Assembly (NCBI RefSeq): GCF_023502205.1
Contig: NZ_JAMFLG010000010.1
Location: forward strand, 86,239 to 150,238
Direction of reading: 5' to 3'
DNA: 64,000 bases
Source: Aquiflexum sp. TKW24L
GTDB lineage: Bacteria; Bacteroidota; Bacteroidia; Cytophagales; Cyclobacteriaceae
Under the pieces are notes generated by a model. It was not told the origin of the DNA and searched no databases. It saw only the letters and a list, made by a program, of their open reading frames with translations. Both the position numbers and the translations under genes were made by a program. This document shows, in pieces, positions 17,090 to 27,500 of the stretch; the stretch's first letter is position 1, and the number at the start of each line of letters is the position of its first letter.

Positions 17090-18163
17090 ATGTTCACCAT
17101 AGACGCCCACCTAGATCTCAGTATGAATGCCCTTGAATGGAACCGGGACCTGACAAAATCATTATCAGAGATCAATTCGCGGGAGAAAGGTTTGAAAGAT
17201 AAGCCCGATCGGGGAAACGCAGTGGTTTCACTTCCTGAACTCCGAAAGGGAAATATCGGATTGGTCGTGGCTACTCAGATTGCTAGGTATGTGGCAAAAG
17301 ACAATCCCCTTCCAGGCTGGCATTCTCCTGAACAAGCTTGGGCACAGACTCAAGGTCAGTTGGCATGGTATAAAGCCATGGAGGATGCGGAAGAAATAAC
17401 CCAAATCACAGACCTCGAAAGCTTGGAAAAGCACATGCAGCTGTGGCTTCATGAACTCCCTTGGAGTACGAAACCCATCGGTTACATACTTTCTCTTGAA
17501 GGTGCAGACTCAATTGTAAAAGTCAGTTACCTAGAAAAAGCCTATGAATCTGGTCTTCGGGCTTTGGGTCCTGCCCATTACGGACCCGGCAGGTATGCCA
17601 ATGGCACAGATGCAACCGGTGGATTGGAAAAACACGGCAGGGAATTGCTCAAAGAAATGGAGAGCTTGAATATCATCCTCGATGCCACCCATCTCTGCGA
17701 TGACAGTTTTTGGGAAGCTTTGGATCATTTCAATGGTCATGTTTGGGCGAGTCATAATAATTGTCGGGCACTGGTCAACCATAACCGTCAGTTTTCTGAT
17801 GAACAGATCAAGGCCCTGATTGAGCGAGGCTCAGTTATTGGAGGTGCTTTGGATGCTTGGATGATGGTGCCAAACTGGGTCAGGGGAAAATCCAATCCCA
17901 AAGAAATGGGCTGCAACCTGGAAAAAATGATTGACCACATGGACCATATCTGTCAACTTGCCGGCAATGCAAATCATATCGGGATAGGATCTGATTTGGA
18001 TGGTGCCTTTGGTAAAGAACAATGTCCTTATGACGTGAAAACAATTACTGACCTCCAAACCTTACCGGGCTTACTTTCAAAAAGAGGATATTCTGCTTTG
18101 GATATCGAAAAAGTGATGTTCGGCAATTGGTTGGGATTTTTGAAAAAAGCTTGGGCAAAATAG
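17090..18163 (+). CDS. Membrane dipeptidase family (peptidase M19)
   Basis: A 357-residue zinc dipeptidase-like enzyme. The N-terminal metal-binding motif DAHLDL (H7, D9) opens the barrel. Later signatures are SLEGADSI (bridging Glu), LDATHLCDDSFW, VWASHNNCRALVNHNRQ (metal His residues) and IGIGSDLDGAFG near the C-terminus. M19 enzymes cleave dipeptides, including those with D-residues at the C-terminus. The start at 17090 (MFTIDAH) was chosen because an upstream extension would translate the TATTTC satellite into low-complexity Ile/Phe/Tyr. No signal peptide, so cytoplasmic. Confidence 0.88.
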   Translation: MFTIDAHLDLSMNALEWNRDLTKSLSEINSREKGLKDKPDRGNAVVSLPELRKGNIGLVVATQIARYVAKDNPLPGWHSPEQAWAQTQGQLAWYKAMEDAEEITQITDLESLEKHMQLWLHELPWSTKPIGYILSLEGADSIVKVSYLEKAYESGLRALGPAHYGPGRYANGTDATGGLEKHGRELLKEMESLNIILDATHLCDDSFWEALDHFNGHVWASHNNCRALVNHNRQFSDEQIKALIERGSVIGGALDAWMMVPNWVRGKSNPKEMGCNLEKMIDHMDHICQLAGNANHIGIGSDLDGAFGKEQCPYDVKTITDLQTLPGLLSKRGYSALDIEKVMFGNWLGFLKKAWAK

Positions 18164-18194
18164 GATTTGCCTCAAAAACCTGATTTTGGCCTAT

Positions 18195-18575
18195 TTACTT
18201 CAACACATAAGTAGCCAATACCTTCTGTACATCATACACACTTACAGATTTAGAGAACTGTTTTTTGATGCTTGGTTCCTATTCGCTGGAAACCCAAATC
18301 TTCAACTCCGCATCCAAATCAAATGTACCTGTTGTCTCCACACTAAATCTGGAGATGCTTTTATAGGAGATCGATTTATATTCGACTTTGCTGCCAGTTA
18401 CCCCCTGTTTTTCAACTAAGATTAGACGCTTGTTGGTAAAAATGAAGACATCCCTTATCAACTTGAAGCCCATTTCGATATCCTCCCCATCGATCAGAAG
18501 TCTCCCAAAATCTTTGATCAAGTCCTCTTTGTTGGCATGACCGGCATTACCGAGGATAGCAGAAAATAGCCCCAT
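18195..18575 (-). pseudogene. Bacterial PH-domain protein interrupted by one in-frame TAG
   Basis: The reading frame starts at 18575 (MGLFSAILGN) and reads as a bacterial PH domain (bPH), with DVFIFTNKRLILVEKQG and YKSISRFSVETTG. It meets TAG at 18279-18281 after KIWVSSE, residue 98. Without that codon the same frame continues for 27 more residues (EPSIKKQF to VLATYVLK) to a natural TAA at 18195-18197. That restores the usual ~126-residue length and the C-terminal helix of the domain. From memory, family members often have Gln at this place, so CAG to TAG is the simplest change. It is either a recent pseudogene, a read-through site or a sequencing error. Confidence 0.8.
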
Positions 18576-19096
18576 ATTTCTATCTCTTAAGTCTTAAAAT
18601 TTCAATTACAGGTAAAGTATTTCATTTTCCTACTTCTTCATGGTGAAGAAAATCGGTTTAGAAGGAAATATTCGATTTTTTAGCATGATTTTGTTTCTGA
18701 AAAAAGGGATAAGAATGGAGTAATAAATTTTCATACAAAAGCACTTATGAATTTAAGGGAACTATAAATCTTAAAATTCATATTTTATAATTTTTATTTA
18801 CAATTTTGATATTCTTTTTATATTAAAATTTAATATTATTAACTTTATGTCATATATATGCTTTTTACAATATCCAAATTTTATTTTATTTTTACTAATT
18901 TGAAGAAAGTTGATGGTACTAAATTTGCCAAAAGCAAATGTTTTATTGCAAATAGTTGTTTTTAAGGTTTTTTAACTTCAAATTAAACTGCGTTTTTCAC
19001 TCTAAGTCTGTTTAAGCCTGCTTTTGTAGGGAATTGAAAAAGAAATGGGAAAAAAAGTGCAACCAATTAAAATCAACAATCAAACCCCATTAACCC
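18576..19096. other. Long AT-rich leader/promoter region before susC
   Basis: 521 bases without a gene. The PH-domain gene starts on the left edge, reading away. The region is very AT-rich. The only promoter-like match noticed is at 18899-18927, leaving about 165 bases of untranslated leader before susC, which is common for regulated SusC genes. No satellite or strong hairpin was seen. Confidence 0.5.
18899..18927 (+). promoter_or_regulatory. Candidate promoter of the susC/susD operon
   Basis: TTTG (18899-18902) and TAAATTTG (18920-18927) are spaced by 17 bases, near the Bacteroidota TTTG-n19-TAnnTTTG pattern. AT-richness makes chance matches likely. Confidence 0.35.
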
Positions 19097-22063
19097 ATGA
19101 AAAAACAATGGAATTTAGCTTTCCTTTTGTTTTGCATGTTGTGCATGAGTTTACCCAATCTCGGTTTTGCACAACAAAGTCAAATAACAGGAAAAGTAAC
19201 TGACACTGATTCAGGAGAAGGAATCCCTGGAGCCAGTGTTTTAGTCAAAGGCACCACAAGAGGTGCTATTACGGATTTGGATGGGAATTTCACTATTTCG
19301 GCAGCAGCTGCAGAAATCTTGGTCTTTTCATTTATCGGATATGTTACCATTGAGCAGCCTGTGGCAAACAGGTCTGTTATCAATGTAGGGTTGGCTGTAT
19401 CCGTTCAGGCCCTCAATGAGGTCATTGTAGTAGGTTATGGTACCCAAGAGCGGAAAGAAATTACAAGTGCGGTGACCAGTGTCAAAGCAGAGAATTTCAA
19501 CCAAGGTACCGTAAATGACCCACGTCAGTTGCTTCAAGGCAAAGTGGCAGGATTGAACATTGCAAGACCGGGTGGCAACCCTAACGGAGGCTTCAGTATG
19601 CGTCTGAGAGGTATTTCATCCTTCGGGGAAAATGCTGAACCACTTGTGGTTATTGACGGTGTGATTGGAGGTTCTTTGAGTACAGTGGATCCAAACGACA
19701 TTGAGTCTATGGATGTACTAAAAGACGGATCTGCGGCTGCAATCTATGGTACAAGGGGTTCTGCCGGGGTTATCTTGGTAACAACCAAAACTGGAAAAAC
19801 CGGTAGAACAGTTGTAGAATTCAACAGTAGTGCAGCTGTAGAGAATGTTGCAAGAACTATCAGTGTCATGAATGCGGATGAATACAAGCAGATTCCAAAC
19901 TCACGAGACCTTGGTGGAAACACCGACTGGATGGATGAGGTGACAAATACTGGGTTAAGCTTTATCAATAACCTCTCACTTGGAGGCGGAAGTGCAAGTA
20001 CAAACTACAGGATTTCGATCAACTCACGAAATGTAAATGGTGTGGGTATCAATTCAGGTTTTGACCAAATGAATGCCAGGATCAACCTGACTCAAAAAGC
20101 ACTGAAAGACAAAGCAATATTTACTGTAAACCTTTCCAATACATCAATTGATAGACAATTGGGTAACGAAAACTCTTTCAGATATGCGATTATAAGTAAC
20201 CCAACAGTTCCGGTTCGCGATCCAAATCCACAGAGCCCAAATTTCGGAGGCTATTATGAGCGAGATATATTTGATTGGTTCAACCCAGTATCCATTGCAG
20301 AACAAAACATTGCAGACGGTCGCGATAGCAGGCTTCTTGCCAGTATCCATGGAGAATACAATTTCACTAGCAAGTTTAGAGGCGCGGTTTTCTATGCCAG
20401 TCAGAGAGAAACTGATTGGAGAGGTTCTTACTCTCCAAAAACCGCTAAATTCGGTGGTGGTTTTGGTAGAAATGGCTTGGCCACAATCCGGAACGATGTA
20501 AGGTTAAATGATCTTTTTGAAACTACTCTAAATTATGATGCCACTGCAGGAAGAGTCGGTATGGCTTTTTTGGCGGGTTATTCTTTCCAAGAGTTTTTCA
20601 ATCAAGGGAACTACACCCAAGCAGGAAATTTCCTGACAGATGCATTTACATACAACAATATAGGTGCAGCTCTTGATTTTGCCAACGGTTTGTCGACAGT
20701 TTCAAGTTATGCCAATTCCAACAGGTTGGTGGCATTCTTTGGCCGTGCAAACTTCAATTTTGAAGATACTTACCTTTTGTCAGTCAGTGCACGATATGAA
20801 GGTTCCTCAAGATTCGGAGAAAACAACAAATGGGGTTTGTTCCCTGCAATCAGTGCTGGTGTTAATATTGCCAATTTGATCGATATGACAGGCGTAAGTG
20901 CCATGAAATTCAGGGCAAGTTATGGTAGAACAGGTACCCAGCCAGGTCAATCGTATCTGTCATTGTTGAGATTTGGCCGTCAGGGCAACTTCTTTTACAA
21001 CGGACAATTTGTGCCATCTTTCGGACCTGTATCTAATGCCAACCCAGATCTAGCATGGGAAACAAAAGACGAATACAACGTTGGTTTGGATTTTGTAATT
21101 CTTAACAACAAACTAGATGGAGCAATTGACTACTATACTAGGGTAACAACAGGAATGATATTGCCTATCAACGTTCCTGTTCCGCCAAACCTTTTCCCAA
21201 CCACCCAATTGAACATTGGAGAATTGCAGAATTCAGGTCTTGAGGTAATGTTAAATTATCGGGCAATCCAGAAATCAAATTTCAGGTGGTCAACAGGAGT
21301 TAATTTCTCTACCTTGAGAACAAACCTTAGGAGCTTGTCCGCAGGTGATCTAAGTTTTGGAGAAGTGAATTACCGATCTAACTTTGGATCACCGGGTCAA
21401 AACCTGACACAATTGATCCGAATCCAGGAAAACGGACCACTCGGGCAGATTTGGGGACCAATTCAACAAGGTGTAAGTGAAACCGGAGCTCCAATAATGC
21501 AAGTACTCAATGGAACTGCCAAAGATGCAAACGGAAACCCAGTTTATTGTAACTGTAACGATGACAGAACCCAATTGGGAACAGCCTATCCTACTTTCAA
21601 TTTTGGTATTAACAATACATTTAACTACAAAAATTGGGACTTGAATTTCTTCTTTAGAGGATCAATCGGCCATTTTCTGATCAACAGCTACAGAGGTTTC
21701 TATGAAAACACAGAAAGCACAACTGTTCAAAACTGGAATATTGTCAATACCAAGTATTTCGATCCAAAAATCACCAAAGCAGAATACAATAGTACCCACG
21801 TTGAAAAAGCTGACTTTGTAGTTTTGGATAACGCCACACTTGGTTACAACTTCAATCTAGGACCTGGCAAAGCAATCGGAAGAATCAGAACTTTCATCTC
21901 TATTCAAAATCCTTTCATGTTTACCGGTTACACCGGAGTTGATCCTGAGGTAAGATATGGGGATTCAGAGTCAGGTAATGATCCACTTGCACCGGGTATC
22001 GAGCGTAGAGCTACTTATTTCACTACTACGATCACTACCCTTGGCCTAAATTTAAGTTTCTAA
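19097..22063 (+). CDS. SusC/RagA-family TonB-dependent outer-membrane transporter
   Basis: A 988-residue protein with a signal peptide ending near LGFAQQ. A carboxypeptidase-regulatory-like domain (about 28-110, ITGKVTDTDSGEGIPGASV) leads into the SusC signature LNEVIVVGYGTQ. A plug domain (about 120-235) ends in YGTRGSAGVILVTTKTG. The C-terminal barrel closes with LGLNLSF, ending in an aromatic residue. SusC barrels pair with SusD lipoproteins to import glycans, peptides or other large nutrients by TonB energy. Substrate unknown: no glycoside hydrolase or sulfatase lies beside it. susD follows after 18 bases. Confidence 0.96.
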   Translation: MKKQWNLAFLLFCMLCMSLPNLGFAQQSQITGKVTDTDSGEGIPGASVLVKGTTRGAITDLDGNFTISAAAAEILVFSFIGYVTIEQPVANRSVINVGLAVSVQALNEVIVVGYGTQERKEITSAVTSVKAENFNQGTVNDPRQLLQGKVAGLNIARPGGNPNGGFSMRLRGISSFGENAEPLVVIDGVIGGSLSTVDPNDIESMDVLKDGSAAAIYGTRGSAGVILVTTKTGKTGRTVVEFNSSAAVENVARTISVMNADEYKQIPNSRDLGGNTDWMDEVTNTGLSFINNLSLGGGSASTNYRISINSRNVNGVGINSGFDQMNARINLTQKALKDKAIFTVNLSNTSIDRQLGNENSFRYAIISNPTVPVRDPNPQSPNFGGYYERDIFDWFNPVSIAEQNIADGRDSRLLASIHGEYNFTSKFRGAVFYASQRETDWRGSYSPKTAKFGGGFGRNGLATIRNDVRLNDLFETTLNYDATAGRVGMAFLAGYSFQEFFNQGNYTQAGNFLTDAFTYNNIGAALDFANGLSTVSSYANSNRLVAFFGRANFNFEDTYLLSVSARYEGSSRFGENNKWGLFPAISAGVNIANLIDMTGVSAMKFRASYGRTGTQPGQSYLSLLRFGRQGNFFYNGQFVPSFGPVSNANPDLAWETKDEYNVGLDFVILNNKLDGAIDYYTRVTTGMILPINVPVPPNLFPTTQLNIGELQNSGLEVMLNYRAIQKSNFRWSTGVNFSTLRTNLRSLSAGDLSFGEVNYRSNFGSPGQNLTQLIRIQENGPLGQIWGPIQQGVSETGAPIMQVLNGTAKDANGNPVYCNCNDDRTQLGTAYPTFNFGINNTFNYKNWDLNFFFRGSIGHFLINSYRGFYENTESTTVQNWNIVNTKYFDPKITKAEYNSTHVEKADFVVLDNATLGYNFNLGPGKAIGRIRTFISIQNPFMFTGYTGVDPEVRYGDSESGNDPLAPGIERRATYFTTTITTLGLNLSF

Positions 22064-22081
22064 GCTAAAACATAAGATATC

Positions 22082-23716
22082 ATGAAAAAATTAATCAATA
22101 TAAGATACTTCTTGATTGGCCTGGGAATGAGTTATTTTGCTTCATCATGCGTCGACTTAGAAGAAGAAGTTTTCAGCGAAGTTACAGCGGATAACTTCTT
22201 CAAAACCGATGAAGAATTTATTTCGGCTCTTGGACAAGCGTACACTTCCTTAGGGGGGTTGGGTAACCACTCCGGTCTTTGGTCCATCAATGAAATCGCT
22301 TCAGATGAAATTACAATTTCGCACAAAGGTGGTGACTGGTTTGATGGAGGGGTTCTTTTGCAATTGCATCAGCATGAATTCAAAACTGATAATCCATTCT
22401 TGCAAAACACTTGGAATTTCCTTTTCGGAGGTATTAATAACTGCAACAGGTTGATCTTTTCTTTTGAAAAACTAGACAATCCAAACTCCCCGGCGTTCAT
22501 CGCAGAGCTTAGAACATTGAGGGCGTTGTATTATTATTGGGCAATGGATGCCTTTGGAAATGTTCCGATCGTTACGGATTTTACCGATGAAGAAGCTCCT
22601 GAAACCCAATCAAGGAAAGCTGTTTATGATTTCATACTGAAAGAACTCAATGAAACCATTCCTTTGTTGCCGGTGGCAAAAGATGGCACCACTTACGGAA
22701 GGATGACCAAATGGGGGGCTTTGATGATCAGAATGAAACTTTACCTGAATGCAGAAGTGTATACAGGTACTGCACAATGGGCACTAGCAGCAGCTGATGC
22801 ATCTGAAATCGTCAACAGCGGCCCTTACAGCTTGATGCCGTCTTACCGAGATAACTTTGCTATCAACAACAGCCAATCAACTGAAAATATCTTTGTTTAT
22901 CCTTATGACAAAGTTTTTGCAGGTGGATTTAACTGGGTAATGATGACACTTCACATTGTGAGTCAAGCTACCTTCAACCTTACCCAACAGCCTTGGAATG
23001 GTTATCAGACTGTAGAAGAATTCTATAATTCATACATAGATCCTGTCAAAAATCCGGGTGTTCAGGGACCAGTTTGGAGAGGTTTGGCTTTAACTCAATC
23101 CCAAGGAACTATTGATGGAAGATTGAGCAATTTCTTGGTAGGACCACAGGTTAGAGCAGATGGGTCACCATTGATTGATCCGGGAGTGGAACCTACCGAT
23201 CCTACAGGAAGAAACGGTGATCCAAATGGCCCGCCCCTGACTTTCATGCCATACCTCAATGAAATATCTCCGGGAGGCTTGCGTCAGGCAGGTGCTAGAA
23301 TTGCCAAATATGAATTTGAAAGAGGTGGAACGAATAACATGAGCAATGACTTTGTGATATTCAGACTTTCTGATGCAATCCTTTCTTTGGCAGAAGCCAG
23401 ATTCAGATTGGGACAAACCACAGAAGCATTGGCCTTGGTCAATCAGATCCGTGCCAGAGCAGGTAATCTTACTCCTTTCACTACTTTGACAGATGAAAAT
23501 CTTTTGGCAGAAAGAGGTAGAGAAATGTATGTGGAGATGACCAGAAGACAGGACCTCATTCGATTCAAAAAGTACGGAGATGCATGGTGGCCTTTTGCAG
23601 GTATGAACAGACCTAAGCTTGTTCACGCCCCGGGAAGCTTCTTGGAATTGTTCCCAATTCCTGCACCTCAGCTTCTTGCCAATCCAAAATTAAAACAAAA
23701 TCCAGGATACAATTAA
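22082..23716 (+). CDS. SusD/RagB-family nutrient-binding lipoprotein
   Basis: A 544-residue lipoprotein with lipobox Cys at 23 (SYFASSC). It carries the SusD-like N-terminal TPR region (TADNFFKTDEEF, LRALYYYWAMDAFGNVPIV) and the C-terminal RagB/SusD end (SLAEARFRLGQTTEALALVNQIRARA, then EMTRRQDLIRFKKYG and FPIPAPQLLANPKLKQNPGY). It forms the lid over the SusC barrel and binds substrate at the cell surface. A strong terminator follows, so susC-susD is likely a complete transcript. Confidence 0.96.
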   Translation: MKKLINIRYFLIGLGMSYFASSCVDLEEEVFSEVTADNFFKTDEEFISALGQAYTSLGGLGNHSGLWSINEIASDEITISHKGGDWFDGGVLLQLHQHEFKTDNPFLQNTWNFLFGGINNCNRLIFSFEKLDNPNSPAFIAELRTLRALYYYWAMDAFGNVPIVTDFTDEEAPETQSRKAVYDFILKELNETIPLLPVAKDGTTYGRMTKWGALMIRMKLYLNAEVYTGTAQWALAAADASEIVNSGPYSLMPSYRDNFAINNSQSTENIFVYPYDKVFAGGFNWVMMTLHIVSQATFNLTQQPWNGYQTVEEFYNSYIDPVKNPGVQGPVWRGLALTQSQGTIDGRLSNFLVGPQVRADGSPLIDPGVEPTDPTGRNGDPNGPPLTFMPYLNEISPGGLRQAGARIAKYEFERGGTNNMSNDFVIFRLSDAILSLAEARFRLGQTTEALALVNQIRARAGNLTPFTTLTDENLLAERGREMYVEMTRRQDLIRFKKYGDAWWPFAGMNRPKLVHAPGSFLELFPIPAPQLLANPKLKQNPGYN

Positions 23717-23738
23717 TTAGGGTTTGATACAGATTAAA

Positions 23739-23774
23739 AAGCAGGCTGAAGATTTTTCAGCTTGCTTTTTTTTT
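23739..23774 (+). terminator. Intrinsic terminator after susD
   Basis: A 12-bp stem with one G-U pair (23739-23750 with 23756-23767) and a 5-base loop, followed by a run of nine T residues. It lies 22 bases after the susD stop codon. Confidence 0.9.
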
Positions 23775-23907
23775 ATAGTATTTCTGATCCATATTTTATC
23801 CAAAAGGATTGAAGTATAGGTACAAATTCATTTAATTTAACCCCTCATTCCCTTCAAATAATTCGTAAGGAGAAAATTTTCAACATTGCTTGATACCCAA
23901 TTAAACT

Positions 23908-24510
23908 ATGCGCAGTTCCCTAACCATATTATTCCCTTTATTCATTTTCATCCTACTCATTCAAAGTTGCGATTCCTCCATCTTTACCTCTTCTAAAGAT
24001 GATTTATCCAAATCCGATAGCCTGTTTTTGGGATTTCATTTGGGCATGCCCCAAAAAGATTTTTTTGATCTTTGTACTGAATTGAACAAACAACAAATAA
24101 TCACCCAAGGGCCAGGTGGCTCCACCAATGTCGAATTTAGAATTGTAGATGAATATGACAGCGAAATCAGCATGCGTTTTTTCCCGACTTTCAATGAAGA
24201 AAAAATATTCGAAATGCCCGTCACCTATTCTTATGTAGCTTGGGCTCCTTGGAATAGACAATATTGGGCTGAAAAATTATTGCCAAAAGTTTTGGAGAAA
24301 TACAAAGAAATCTATGGCGATGATTTCAAGTTGATCAACCATCCTACACAAGGAAAGGTCTATTATAAAATCGATGGCAAAAGAAGGATTAACTTATTTA
24401 TCAAAGACGACCAGCATGTACAAGCCGTCTTCTCCGATTTAAGGGTAGAAAAGAGACTTAAAGAAGAATTTGAAAAAAGCCAATCCCAAGAACAAGCACC
24501 TTCCAATTGA
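23908..24510 (+). CDS. Unrecognised lipoprotein
   Basis: A 200-residue lipoprotein with signal and lipobox Cys at 21 (LLIQSCDSS), then a charged linker. A globular part (about 45-185) has mixed hydrophobic and aromatic strands (YSYVAWAPWNRQYWAEKLLPK) and a charged C-terminus with Glu/Lys/Gln. No family was recognised. It lies after the susD terminator and 36 bases before the CRTAC1-like gene, so the two may be co-transcribed. A surface or periplasmic location is likely. Confidence 0.65.
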   Translation: MRSSLTILFPLFIFILLIQSCDSSIFTSSKDDLSKSDSLFLGFHLGMPQKDFFDLCTELNKQQIITQGPGGSTNVEFRIVDEYDSEISMRFFPTFNEEKIFEMPVTYSYVAWAPWNRQYWAEKLLPKVLEKYKEIYGDDFKLINHPTQGKVYYKIDGKRRINLFIKDDQHVQAVFSDLRVEKRLKEEFEKSQSQEQAPSN

Positions 24511-24546
24511 CCCGAAAAAGGATTGAATTTGTGAAAAACCCATCAG

Positions 24547-27500
24547 ATGAAATATGCCCATTTGCCATTTTTGCTTTTTCCGCTGTTCATTCTGATTTCA
24601 TGTTCCCAAAAAACTGAGTTAAAGCAAACAGAACCACTTTTTGAAAGTCTAAGCCCAAAAAAAACAGGCATTGACTTCACCAATATACTGACCGAAACAG
24701 AGGAATTCAACATCATTGAATACCTCTATTTCTATAATGGTGGCGGATTAGCAGTGGGTGATATCAACAACGACGGGTTGTTGGACATCTATTTTTCATC
24801 CAACCAACTTCCAAACAAACTTTTCCTGAACAAAGGAAATATGGTCTTTGAGGATATTACGGAGCATAGCGGAGTGGGATCGCCCGGTCCGTGGAAAACA
24901 GGCATTACCATGGTGGATATCAATGGTGACGGCCTTTTGGATATCTATGTATGCAGACTTGGGGATTGGAAAGGTATTACAGGCAAAAACGAGCTATATA
25001 TCAACAATGGCGACCTGACCTTTACCGAAAGTGCCAATCTGTATGGGTTGGATTTTCAGGGATTTAGCACACAAGCCGCTTTTTTTGATTATGACGGAGA
25101 TGGTGATCTGGATATGTACCTCCTCAACCATGCCGTGCATACCGAAAATAGCTATGGCAGGGCCTCCCTCCGCTACATGGACAGTGGTCCCGAGGGAGAC
25201 AGACTCTACAGAAACAATTCCGAAAAGGGGGTAAAGAGGTTTAACCCGGTTACAAACGAAGCAGGGATTTTTTCAAGCCAAATTGGATATGGTTTAGGCA
25301 TAGGAATAGCAGATGTCAACAATGACGGTTGGCCGGACATCTATGTATCCAATGATTTCAATGAAAATGACTACCTCTATATCAACCAAGGCAATGGAAC
25401 CTTCAAAGAATCGAGTAAAAATGCCCTGACGTATACGAGTAGATTTTCGATGGGAAATGATTTGGCTGATTTCAACAATGACGGATGGATTGACATCATA
25501 AGTCTTGACATGTTGCCGGAGGACGAAATCGTCCAAAAAATGTCTGCCGGCGAAGACAGTTATGAAATATACCAACTCAAACTCAACTTCGGTTACGGCA
25601 GACAAACCACCAGAAACAGTCTGCAACTGAACAATGCAAACGGTACTTTTTCGGAAATAGGCCAACTCGCCGGCGTTAATGCCACTGACTGGAGTTGGTC
25701 CCCCTTGTTTGCAGATTTTGACAATGATGGTTGGAAAGATTTGTTTATTTCCAATGGCATTGCGCGGCGACCCAATGACATGGATTACATCAACTTCATC
25801 ACCAATCCGGAAATCAAAGAAGGTCTTGTTCAAAGACCGGATATCAGCGATCTGAAAATTTCCGGTCAGATGCCTCCAGGTGAAGTACCAAATTATTTTT
25901 TCAAAAATTCCAGAAACCTGACATTTGAAAATGTAAGTATGGCTTGGGGAATATCCGAAGCAACGATTTCCAATGGGGCAGTCTATGCTGACTTGGACAA
26001 TGACGGGGACCTTGATTTGATCGTCAACCATATCAACCAACCCTCCGAAATATTTGAAAATAAGCTGAATCAACTTCCAGGTGGTGAAAAACCATCCTTT
26101 CTTAAAATCAGATTTGAAGGATCGGGATATAATAAGTTTGGGATCGGAGCGAGAGTGGAAGCCTATGTAAATGGCTTAAAAATCATTCAGGAAAACTTCA
26201 CATCCAGAGGATTCCAGTCTTCCGTTGCGCCGGAGATCAATTTAGGCTTGGGAAAAACCAACAGCATTGATTCCCTAAAAATCATTTGGCCCTCGGGGAA
26301 AAGGGAAACTCTAATCAACATAGAAGTAAACAAACTACTGACTGTAAAAGAGGAGAATGCATTGCTTGTCTCCATTCCTCAAATAGAAAAACCGCTTTCT
26401 TTGCTCCAAAAACTCAGTTCGGAGGAAACCGGTTTAGAATTTTTGCACGTAGAGGACGATTACAATGATTTCAATAAAGAGCCGCTGCTGCCACACAAAC
26501 TTTCTCATGAAGGTCCGGCTTTTGCCATAGGGGATGTCAATGGGGATGGATTGGAAGACATATTTATTGGTGGGGCATCAGGTCAGGAGTCCCGTTTATT
26601 TATCCAAAATAAAAACGGAAAATTCCTCCACTCAGAACAAGAGATTCTAAAAAAAGACCTGGAATCTGAAGATACCTATGCTGCCTTTTTACAAGGTAAA
26701 ACAAAGGGATTTGCAAATTTGCTTTTGCTAAAAGGAGGAAATATGCCTGCTATTTCAAATTCAAGCAAAGTCCTCCTCAATCAAGGTCAAGGCTCATATT
26801 CCGAATCTATTGAACTTCCCATTGATCCTGACAACCAATTTTCCGTTGCACTTCCTCAGGATATTGATGGAGATGGATTTTTGGACCTGTTCGTAGGTGG
26901 TAGAAATGTCACCGGGAAATATGGCGAGCTTCCTAGAAATTATATTCTTAGGAACAGCGGAAACGGCACCTATGTAGACATTACTTCCCAGATTGCCCCG
27001 GAACTTGCTTCCATCGGAATGGTCAAATCCGCTTCATGGGTAGATTTAGATCAGGATGGGAATATGGATTTGGTCGTAGTGGGTGAATGGATGCCGATCA
27101 GCATTTTGATGCACCGTGATGGGAAATTGGTCAACGAAACCGAAAAATTCGGGTTGAGTAAAACCTCGGGCTGGTGGAATTCAGTAGAAATTGGAGATCT
27201 GAACGGAGATGGTTTTCCTGATTTGGTACTGGGCAATCTTGGATTGAACAGCAGGTTAAAAGCTTCTCCTGAGGCTCCTGTCAGGATGTATGTCAAGGAT
27301 TTTGACGGAAACGGCAGTTTGGAACAAATCCTGACTTACCATATAGACGGCAATGAATATACCATTGCCACACGGGATGAATTGGTGAAGCAGATCCCCG
27401 TGCTCAAAAAAGATTTTGTCAGGCATTCAGACTTTGCCGGCAAAACAGTGAAACAGATTTTCAAGAACTTCCAATTAGAGGAAGCCAAACTTTTCGAAGC

